Assembly (NCBI RefSeq): GCF_900607235.1
Contig: NZ_LR027848.1
Location: 857,241-921,240 of the forward strand
Reading direction: 5' to 3'
Source of the DNA: Olivibacter jilunii
GTDB lineage: Bacteria > Bacteroidota > Bacteroidia > Sphingobacteriales > Sphingobacteriaceae
DNA length: 64,000 nucleotides
Of the stretch, positions 1-8,100 are shown piece after piece. The number at the start of each line of letters is the position of its first letter. Within the stretch, counting starts at the first letter, position 1. Made by a program: the position numbers and the translations under genes. The notes beneath the pieces were generated by a model. The model saw only the letters and a list, made by a program, of their open reading frames with translations, ran no database searches and had not been told where the DNA came from.

Positions 1-15
1 CGTGCCAGTATTCGG

Positions 16-71
16 TAGCCTGCATCTCAAGACCTGAGGTGCAGGCTATTGTGATTGTTGGCTTTTTTTTT
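16..71 (+). terminator. Probable terminator of an upstream gene outside the window
   Basis: An inverted repeat at 16-48 (arms of 14 nt, one G-T wobble, loop of about 5 nt) is followed 14 nt later by a run of nine T residues at 63-71. It probably ends transcription of a gene lying left of the window. The distance from hairpin to T-run is larger than usual, so confidence is moderate. Confidence 0.5.
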
Positions 72-211
72 CATTCGTAGACGGGAATATCGTTTATGTA
101 ATGTCTGTTTTTTTATTGAACAATCTTATGGTTTAACCGAAAGAATAAGGGTTTACCACCTGGATAGCTATCCATCACGCCCTTTGTATTCTTTCTAAAA
201 GAAAGTAGCTG

Positions 212-1765
212 TTGGTAAAGGAATTAATAGTAGATTCTTCCCCGGAAACGGGGACAACTATTGCTTTACTACAGGATAAACAGCTTGTTGAGTTAAATAA
301 AGAACAGGTAAATAATAATTATGCTGTTGGCGACATCTATTTGGGCAGAATAAAGAAAATAATGCCCGGGTTGAATGCTGCTTTTGTAGATGTAGGCTAC
401 TCGAAGGATGCTTTTTTGCATTATTTGGATCTAGGGCCACAGGTACAGTCACTCATTAAGCTTACCAAGCTAGTAAAGAATGGCAGCTATAAAGATAAGC
501 TGCTCAATAGTTTAAAACTAGAAAAGGATATCAATAAAGCAGGCAAAATTTCTGAGATCCTAAGTCGTAACATGTTGTTGCCGGTACAGATTGCAAAAGA
601 GCCAATCTCAACCAAAGGGCCGCGTTTAAGTTCCGATTTATCCATCGCAGGAAGGTTTGTCGTTTTGGTACCTTTTTCTGACGCGGTTTCGATTTCGAAA
701 AAAATTAAAAGTAACACCGAGCGAAACCGACTTAAAAAGATTGTTGAGGGAATCAAACCTCAGAATTTTGGCGTTATTATCCGTACCGTTTCGGAAGGAA
801 AAGGAGTTGCTGAATTGGAGAAAGACCTCCGGGATTTAATCACCAAGTGGGAATCCTTCACGAAACGTCTTGCTTCTACTGATCCTGCGAAAAAAATATT
901 GGGTGAAATGGATCGGACATCCACCATTTTGCGCGATATATTAACAGACGAGTTTTCTCATATCTATATCAATGATCCGATTATTTACGAGGAGACGAAG
1001 TCTTACATTCAGGAGATTTCTCCTGATTTGGAAAAGATAGTAAAGCTGTACAAACACAAGGATCCGATCTTTGAACACTTCGGTATAGAGAAACAGATTA
1101 AAGCCGCATTTGGTAAAATTGTTAATCTGCAGGGAGGGGCTTATTTGGTTATCGAACATACGGAAGCACTGCATGTTATTGACGTGAATAGCGGAAACCG
1201 AACGGCCAACAAAGAGAATCAGGAGGACAATGCCCTCTTGGTGAATAAGGAGGCCGCCAAAGAAATAGCCCGTCAGCTTCGTCTACGTGATATGGGAGGA
1301 ATCGTGGTTGTCGATTTTATCGATATGCACAAGCCAACCAACAGGAAGGAGTTGCACGACTATTTAAAGGAATGTATGGGCAACGATCGCGCTAAACATA
1401 CTATTCTCCCGCCAAGTAAATTTGGATTGGTGCAGATTACAAGGCAACGTGTTCGTCCTGAAATGACAGTGGTTACTAATGAGAAATGTCCGGCCTGTGG
1501 AGGTACCGGCGAAATTCGAGCCAGTATCGTATTAATGGATGATATTGAGAGTAATTTAAGTTATGTTTTAAACGAACAAAACGAGAAGAATATTACGCTC
1601 TGCGTTCACCCATATATTGAAGCCTTCATTAAGAAAGGCTTTATGTCCAGACGCTTGAAATGGTTTTTCCGGTACGGTAAATGGATCAAAGTAAAGGCTA
1701 TTTCGTCTTACTTTATGAATGAATTCCACTTCTTAAACGCCAAAGAAGAAGAAATAAAACTATAA
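212..1765 (+). CDS. rng: Ribonuclease G (RNase E/G family)
   Basis: Single-strand endoribonuclease of the RNase E/G family, acting in the cytoplasm on rRNA precursors and mRNA. The 517-residue length is that of RNase G; the long RNase E scaffold tail is absent. The N-terminal part carries an S1-type RNA-binding domain (about residues 37-140, with VGDIYLGRIKKIMPGLNAAF). The catalytic metal-binding aspartates lie in IDVNSGN (D324) and VVDFIDM (D368). The Zn-link motif CPAC is at residues 426-429 and normally joins the two subunits of a dimer. The start is TTG at 212, chosen because MVKELIVDS matches the usual start of Bacteroidota RNase G; a purine-rich stretch lies just upstream. A strong terminator follows the stop directly, so it seems to be a single-gene unit. 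Confidence 0.95.
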   Translation: MVKELIVDSSPETGTTIALLQDKQLVELNKEQVNNNYAVGDIYLGRIKKIMPGLNAAFVDVGYSKDAFLHYLDLGPQVQSLIKLTKLVKNGSYKDKLLNSLKLEKDINKAGKISEILSRNMLLPVQIAKEPISTKGPRLSSDLSIAGRFVVLVPFSDAVSISKKIKSNTERNRLKKIVEGIKPQNFGVIIRTVSEGKGVAELEKDLRDLITKWESFTKRLASTDPAKKILGEMDRTSTILRDILTDEFSHIYINDPIIYEETKSYIQEISPDLEKIVKLYKHKDPIFEHFGIEKQIKAAFGKIVNLQGGAYLVIEHTEALHVIDVNSGNRTANKENQEDNALLVNKEAAKEIARQLRLRDMGGIVVVDFIDMHKPTNRKELHDYLKECMGNDRAKHTILPPSKFGLVQITRQRVRPEMTVVTNEKCPACGGTGEIRASIVLMDDIESNLSYVLNEQNEKNITLCVHPYIEAFIKKGFMSRRLKWFFRYGKWIKVKAISSYFMNEFHFLNAKEEEIKL

Positions 1766-1802
1766 AGAAAAAGCCTTGCTGATTAGCAAGGCTTTTTCTT
1801 TA
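1764..1802 (+). terminator. Rho-independent terminator after rng
   Basis: A perfect hairpin with 16-bp arms (core AGCCTTGCT/AGCAAGGCT) and a 4-nt loop starts at the rng stop codon. The A-rich 5' arm and T-rich 3' arm would let it work in both directions. Confidence 0.88.
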
Positions 1803-1804
1803 TA

Positions 1805-1965
1805 GTTTTCAGCCGTCGGCTATCGGCTTCCAGCTAAATAATAAATATAAAGTTGACGGCTGAATGCTGATAGCCGAAAGCTAATAGCTATCTTTAATCC
1901 CTGCATTCGGTTTAATTGATTATTAACAAAAATAAAGCTGATAGCTAAAGCTGCCAGCTCACAGC
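1805..1965. repeat. Degenerate intergenic word repeat (agctgatagct type)
   Basis: The gap between rng and radA is made largely of variants of short words such as GGCTATCGGCTTCCAGCT, GCTGATAGCCGAAAGCTAAT and GCTGATAGCTAAAGCTGCC on both orientations, so the halves are imperfect inverted repeats. Similar words return at 9697-9750. No gene is seen. The role is unknown; it may be a genome-specific dispersed repeat that gathers at the ends of transcription units. Confidence 0.6.
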
Positions 1966-1970
1966 TAAAT

Positions 1971-3356
1971 ATGGCAAAAGCGAAAACAGTATATTTCTGT
2001 CAAAATTGTGGATACGAATCGGCTAAATGGCTTGGTAAATGTCCTTCCTGCAATCAATGGAATACTTTTGTAGAAGAACTGGTTGAAAAGGGTGGGAATA
2101 AAGTGCCTGACTGGAGAAGTGGCAGCGTTGTGTCGGGGGAAAGAAAACCCAATAAAGCCGCTGTTATTCATGAGATCAACTATGAGGAAGAGGCGAGACT
2201 GAAGACCCCTGACAATGAAATGAACCGGGTGCTAGGCGGTGGGGTTGTACCTGGATCATTGGTGCTAATAGGAGGGGAGCCAGGTATCGGTAAATCAACA
2301 TTAATGCTGCAACTTGCTTTAACCATACCAGGTATAAAGACATTATATGTTTCGGGAGAGGAAAGCGAACAACAGATCAAAATGCGAGCAGAGAGGCTAC
2401 TCCAATCCTCAAAGGCGGATTGCTATATTCTCACGGAAACCTCTACTCAAAATATATTTAAGCAGATTGCGTCTGTAGAACCACATTTAGTTATTATCGA
2501 TTCCATCCAAACCTTACATTCTTCACAGATCGAATCGACGCCTGGCAGCGTGTCACAGGTAAGGGAATGCACGGCTGAACTATTGCGCTTTGCCAAGGAA
2601 TCTTCCACGCCCGTATTTATTGTGGGCCATATTACTAAAGACGGTGCAATTGCGGGACCAAAAGTGCTCGAACATATGGTAGATACTGTTTTACAATTTG
2701 AAGGAGATCGGCATCATATGTATCGGATTCTGCGGGCCGTAAAGAACCGATTCGGTTCGTCTTCGGAGTTGGGGATATACGAAATGGTTCATAATGGATT
2801 AAGGGAGGTTTCCAACCCATCTGAGATTTTGCTTTCACAGCGTGAATTTCCTATAAGTGGCGTCACCATAGCCGCTATGCTCGAAGGGATACGGCCTATG
2901 CTAATCGAAGTACAGGCACTGGTGGGAAATTCTGCCTATGGTACACCTCAACGCTCGTCAACCGGATTTGATACGAGAAGAATGAACATGTTGCTGGCGG
3001 TTCTGGAAAAGCGATTTGGCTTCCGGTTGAGCACGCAGGACGTGTTCTTAAATATAGCTGGCGGATTGCGTGTGGAAGATCCGGCCATTGATCTTGCAGT
3101 AATTGTGGCCATTCTTTCTTCGCAGCAGGATATCGCCGTCCCTACGCATATTGCCTTTGCCGGCGAAGTAGGGCTTTCGGGTGAAATTCGAGCAGTAAAT
3201 CGAATCGAACAGCGAATCGCTGAAGCAGAAAAGCTTGGCTTTGAAGAGATTTATATATCAAAATACAACAACAAAGGCTTAGATACTTCAAAATATAACA
3301 TTAAAATTAACTGGATGGCTAAAGTAGAAGAGATTTTTCAGGCAATATTTGGCTAG
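1971..3356 (+). CDS. radA: DNA repair protein RadA (Sms)
   Basis: RecA-like ATPase that promotes branch migration during recombinational repair, in the cytoplasm. The 461-residue length is normal. Visible in order: a four-cysteine zinc finger (C10, C13, C24, C27); a RecA-type ATPase core with Walker A GGEPGIGKS at residues 101-109; the RadA hallmark KNRFG at 258-262; and a C-terminal Lon-protease-like domain (about 290-461), which in RadA has no proteolytic activity. The ATG at 1971 is the natural start (MAKAKTVYFCQNCG). It follows the repeat-filled gap after rng, and no clear promoter was found. Confidence 0.96.
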   Translation: MAKAKTVYFCQNCGYESAKWLGKCPSCNQWNTFVEELVEKGGNKVPDWRSGSVVSGERKPNKAAVIHEINYEEEARLKTPDNEMNRVLGGGVVPGSLVLIGGEPGIGKSTLMLQLALTIPGIKTLYVSGEESEQQIKMRAERLLQSSKADCYILTETSTQNIFKQIASVEPHLVIIDSIQTLHSSQIESTPGSVSQVRECTAELLRFAKESSTPVFIVGHITKDGAIAGPKVLEHMVDTVLQFEGDRHHMYRILRAVKNRFGSSSELGIYEMVHNGLREVSNPSEILLSQREFPISGVTIAAMLEGIRPMLIEVQALVGNSAYGTPQRSSTGFDTRRMNMLLAVLEKRFGFRLSTQDVFLNIAGGLRVEDPAIDLAVIVAILSSQQDIAVPTHIAFAGEVGLSGEIRAVNRIEQRIAEAEKLGFEEIYISKYNNKGLDTSKYNIKINWMAKVEEIFQAIFG

Positions 3357-3384
3357 CCTACAAGATTTTTACACAATATTTTGA

Positions 3385-3399
3385 GTGTAAATTTTACAC
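3385..3399. promoter_or_regulatory. Perfect 15-bp palindrome, possible operator
   Basis: GTGTAAA-T-TTTACAC forms perfect 7-bp arms around one base. The half site TTTTACAC occurs once more 25 bp upstream (3367-3374). The site sits between radA and the start of a small unknown gene, where a transcription factor site would be expected. No regulator can be named from it. Confidence 0.4.
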
Positions 3400-3410
3400 A
3401 TGAGTTAAAA

Positions 3411-3827
3411 ATGCTATTTTTGCTTGGGATGACTCTTTTTAAGATAATAAATATTATTGTTTTGTTGGGTTTCGTAAATACGATTACGTATTTTCCTACC
3501 TATGTGAACGATAATTTTTTTTATCAGAAGCAAGCTTTTCATGACAAGAAGCTACAGGATTTTGATGGCGACACCCTATTGGAATGTTTCTTTGACGATG
3601 TCCTCGATATACCTATGTCAGGAAAGGATGTAAGTCCGACCATTTTTTACAAAAACTACAATTTTTTAACCATTATAATATCCATATCGATTAAGATCTT
3701 GGATAGCTTTATTTTAGCGATCAAGCCGATTATAACTTCGCTGGTCAGTAGTGAAAATTACTTTGTATCAAAAGTTACCCCTTTATTAGGCTATTATATA
3801 TTCTTATTTAGGCTGAAACCCTTTTAG
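3411..3827 (+). CDS. Small hypothetical membrane protein
   Basis: A 138-residue protein that I do not recognise. An N-terminal hydrophobic segment (about residues 1-25) could be a membrane anchor or signal. The middle part is acidic and polar (KKLQDFDGDTLLECFFDDV). A second hydrophobic stretch begins with FLTIIISISIKIL and continues into the C-terminal half, which also ends hydrophobic. The reading frame is open back to TTG at 3381, but that would lie on the palindrome at 3385-3399; ATG at 3411 or ATG at 3429 are better starts. The gene lies 54 nt after radA on the same strand. Whether it is a real conserved gene needs homologues. Confidence 0.5.
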   Translation: MLFLLGMTLFKIINIIVLLGFVNTITYFPTYVNDNFFYQKQAFHDKKLQDFDGDTLLECFFDDVLDIPMSGKDVSPTIFYKNYNFLTIIISISIKILDSFILAIKPIITSLVSSENYFVSKVTPLLGYYIFLFRLKPF

Positions 3828-3948
3828 CCCTGTTGTACCCATATCTATAGAAAATTAAATCAGGAGCCAAAATATAGGTATCCTGCCATTGCCTTTTTAG
3901 GCACGAACAACAGTCAACTAAAACAAAATACATCCTTAGAATATATTA

Positions 3949-5091
3949 ATGAACAGATTTTATATAGGTTTATACGGTGTTGCTTTATCCGCTGCTATAG
4001 CATGCACATCAAGTAAAGGAAATAGTGATCAATCAGAAGAAAAGCGTTCGGTACCCTATACGCAACTAAAGGCCGTGGATACGATGTTATATACCGATTA
4101 CGTTGCTGATATACAAGCGGTGCGAAACGTAGAGGTACGTTCCAAAATACAAGGCTTTTTAGATAAGATATTTGTCGATGAAGGGGCCTTGGTGCAAGCG
4201 GGGCAGATTTTATTTAAGATTAACGACGATGAGCAACGTGCGGATGTGTCCAAAGCACAAGCTCTTTTAAACAATGCAACCGCAGATGCGAAGACAGTGG
4301 CACTCGAACTGGAACGTGTTAAGACGTTGGTGAAGAAAAATATTATCACGAAGACAGACCTTGATGTCGCTCAAGCGCAATTAAAGGCAGCTGAGGCGAG
4401 AGTTCAGGAAGCTCGATCTGATTTACAACGGGCGCAGACACAATTGGGCTATACCAGTATCCGAGCTCCGTTCACGGGAAGGATCGATCGCATTCCACTC
4501 AAAGTGGGAAGTTTATTGAGTGAAGGAGCCTTATTGACCAGCGTTTCTGATTTGGATGAGGTATATGCTTATTTTACGATATCGGAAACGGAGTATCTAC
4601 AGAATATAGCTAGGAAGTCACCGGAAAACAGTATATTATCTAAGGAAGTCAGACTTACATTAGCCGATGGACAGCACTATCCTCATATGGGAAAAATAGA
4701 GCTTGCCGAATCCGAGTTTGAAGAGCAAACGGGCACCATTTCACTTAGAGCTAGATTTCCCAACCCGGATAGGATATTAAAACATGGTGCCACCGGAAAA
4801 ATACAGTTGCCGACAAAAATCACCGAATCTATCATTGTTCCTCAAAAATCGGTCTTTGAGATCCAAGATCGCGCCTATGTCTATGTGCTGGATACAGCGA
4901 ATACAGTCAAAATGACAAATATTGAGCTAGGAACACGTTTTGGCCATTTTTATTTAATTCGCTCAGGACTTAAAGCCGGACAAAAAATTGTGTTCGAAGG
5001 TACGCAAAGCCTTACGGATGGTGTGGCTATCGAACCTCGTGAAGTTTCACTCGATAGCCTATTACACAGTCCGAGTCAAGGATTACAATAA
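3949..5091 (+). CDS. RND efflux pump periplasmic adaptor (AcrA/MexC-like lipoprotein)
   Basis: Membrane fusion protein of a tripartite RND efflux pump, linking the inner-membrane pump to the outer-membrane channel. The first 19 residues form a lipoprotein signal with lipobox AIAC (Cys19). Then come the first half of the lipoyl/barrel-sandwich domain (about 55-95, FVDEGALVQAGQILFKI), an alpha-helical hairpin rich in Ala/Gln/Lys (about 100-160), the second lipoyl half (YTSIRAPFTGRIDRI), a beta-barrel and the membrane-proximal domain. The 380-residue length is usual. The pump gene follows 28 nt downstream, so the two form an operon. No TetR/AraR-type repressor gene is adjacent. Confidence 0.93.
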   Translation: MNRFYIGLYGVALSAAIACTSSKGNSDQSEEKRSVPYTQLKAVDTMLYTDYVADIQAVRNVEVRSKIQGFLDKIFVDEGALVQAGQILFKINDDEQRADVSKAQALLNNATADAKTVALELERVKTLVKKNIITKTDLDVAQAQLKAAEARVQEARSDLQRAQTQLGYTSIRAPFTGRIDRIPLKVGSLLSEGALLTSVSDLDEVYAYFTISETEYLQNIARKSPENSILSKEVRLTLADGQHYPHMGKIELAESEFEEQTGTISLRARFPNPDRILKHGATGKIQLPTKITESIIVPQKSVFEIQDRAYVYVLDTANTVKMTNIELGTRFGHFYLIRSGLKAGQKIVFEGTQSLTDGVAIEPREVSLDSLLHSPSQGLQ

Positions 5092-5119
5092 ATTATTTTG
5101 TTGCTTTAAGATACGTATC

Positions 5120-8100
5120 ATGTTTGAAATTTTCATAAAACGACCGGTGCTATCACTGGTCATATCACTATTTATTACATTACTCGGGCTCCTATCGCTC
5201 TTTACGCTACCCGTTACGCAGTTCCCTGACATTGTGCCACCATCCGTCGTGGTAAATGCCAATTATACCGGAGCGAACGCGGAAGTAAGTACGAATGCCG
5301 TTGCTATCCCTTTAGAAAAAGCCATAAATGGCGTTCCTGGGATGACCTATATGTCTTCGGTTTCTACCAATAATGGTAATACTCTTATACAAGTGTATTT
5401 TGAGGTGGGAACAGATCCGGATATTGCTGCCGTAAACGTGCAAAATCGCGTAACCACCGTTTTAGACGAATTGCCGGAAGAAGTTATCAAAGCCGGGGTT
5501 ACCACCGAAAAGGAAGTAAACAGTATGTTGATGTATCTCAACATCTACAGCGATGACGAAACGGCGGATGAGCGATTTATATACAACTTTACGGATATCA
5601 ATATCTTAAAAGAATTGAAGCGTATCCAGGGAGTGGGGCGGGCCGAAATTATGGGCTTTAAAGATTATGCGATGCGGGTTTGGTTGAAGCCGGATCGACT
5701 CACTGCTTATCGCGTCTCAAGTGAAGATGTTATTAAAGCCATTCGGGCACAGAACGTGGAAGCAGCGCCCGGGCAAACCGGAATCGGGTCGGATAAGAGT
5801 GTTAACATGCAGCAGTATGTACTCCGCTACCCCGGTAAATTTGATCGCCCCGAACAGTACGAGAATATTCCACTACGCGCAAATCCGGACGGTTCGATTT
5901 TGCGTTTGAGAGATGTGGCAGATGTTGAATTTGGGTCTTTGGAATATGAGATGGCGTCCAAAGCTGATGGCCGTCCGTCAGCCTCTATCATGATTAAACA
6001 ATTGCCGGGTTCCAACGCCAGCGAAGTTATTGATGCCATTAAGGCTAAAATGGAGGAACTTAAGGGCACTACCTTTCCTCCGGGTATGAAGTACGCGATG
6101 GGTTACGATGTGTCGCGATTCTTAGACGCTTCTATCAATGAAGTACTGCATACGCTTGTGGAAGCCTTTATTTTGGTGTTTTTGGTCGTGTTTATTTTTC
6201 TACAGGATTTTCGATCCACTTTGGTGCCGGCACTGGCTGTTCCGGTCTGTTTGATCGGAGCCTTATTCTGTATGCAAATGCTCGGATTTTCGATCAACTT
6301 ATTAACCCTCTTTGCACTCGTGTTGGCGATTGGTATCGTGGTGGATAACGCCATTGTGGTGGTGGAGGCTGTGTATGTAAAAATGGAAGAAGAGCACATG
6401 CAACCCATGGAGGCGACGTTGGCGGCCATGAGGGAAATCAGCGGGGCAATTATTGCGATTACGTTGGTGATGTCTGCCGTATTTGTACCGGTGGCATTCC
6501 TCTCCGGCCCGGTAGGTGTTTTTTATCGACAGTTTTCTTTAACGCTGGCCGGATCTATTCTTATTTCAGGAATCAATGCGCTTACCTTAACACCGGCCCT
6601 TTGCGCTATCATTTTAAGATCGCCACACGATCGGCCTGAACCTAGAGGGGCCTTGGCAACCTTCTTTAGGAAATTTAATAGCGTCTATAACAGCATATCC
6701 GGAAGGTATGCCGGTCTTATCAGTCGTATCGCCGGTAGGCGCGTCATAACGCTGGTTATATTAGTAGTTTCATTCATAGCCACTTGGGGTATTTCCTCTG
6801 TTCTACCTTCCGGATTTATACCTACGGAAGATCAGGGAATGATTTACGTGAACGTTACGACGCCGCCAGGTGCAACCGTTCAGCGAACGGAGGCCGTATT
6901 GGATGAAGTAGATGCTATTGCTCGGCAAATGGAATCCGTCGAAAGTGTTTCGACGCTTGCCGGTTACAGTTTGGTAAATGAAGTTACCGGTGCTTCTTAT
7001 GGGATGGGGATGATTAACCTCAAACGTTGGGAAGAGCGGAAGGAATCGGTTAGTGATATGGTAGAGCGCATGAAGAAAGAAACTGCTAAGATAACCGATG
7101 CGGAGATCGAATTTTTCCCACCGCCAACCGTCCCCGGCTTCGGTAACTCAAGCGGTTTTGAGCTACGGGTGCTAGATCGAAGCGGCAGTGATGATCTGGG
7201 CAAGTTGTCTGATGTGTTGAACACTTTTATGGACAACCTGAAGAAAGCTCCCGAGGTGGGTAGTGCGTTTACCAGTTTTGATCCCAATTTCCCTCAATAT
7301 ATGATTAACGTCGATTATGATGTAGCGGCTAAAAAGGGGATAAGTGTGGAGAACGCGATGTCAACCTTACAAACACTGATGGGCAGCTTCTATACCTCCA
7401 ACTTTATCAAGTTTGGGCAAATGTATAAAGTAATGGTACAGGCAGGCCCGGGTTATCGGGAAAAGCCTGAAGATGTTTTGCGGTTGTTCCTTAAAAATGA
7501 AGCGGGAGAAATGGTGCCCTTTTCTAGTTTCATAAAAATGGAACGGATATACGGACCGGAGCAGCTAACCCGTTATAACATGTTTACCTCGGCCATGATC
7601 AATGGGGATGCAGCGCCCGGATATAGTAGCGGTGACGTAATTGCAGCGGTTGAACGCGTTGCTGCCGAAAGCTTACCGCGTGGATTTGAGATCGAATGGT
7701 CGGGTATGACACGCGAGCAGATCCTGTCCGGAAATCAAGCAATCTACGTGTTCGCTTTGTGTTTATTATTTGTTTATCTACTGTTATGTGCTCAATATGA
7801 AAGTTTCTTACTGCCCTTACCGGTTATTTTAAGTTTGCCGGCAGGGGTCTTCGGTGCTTTCCTATTTTTGAAGTTGCTTGGATTGGAGAACAATATCTAT
7901 GCACAAGTTGCCTTAATTATGTTGATCGGTTTGTTAGGTAAGAATGCGATACTTATTATTGAGTATGCGATTTTGAAGCATAAGCAGGGCGCATCAATCT
8001 TAAATGCGGCTATCGAGGGATCTGTTGCGCGCTTACGTCCTATTTTAATGACCTCATTTGCCTTCGTAGCAGGATTAATTCCGTTGGCGATGGCTTCCGG

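Noticed and set aside
4988-5119. Upstream extension of the efflux pump to 4988
   Set aside because: It overlaps the adaptor gene in another frame and adds 44 residues with no relation to RND pumps; ATG 5120 gives the standard start.
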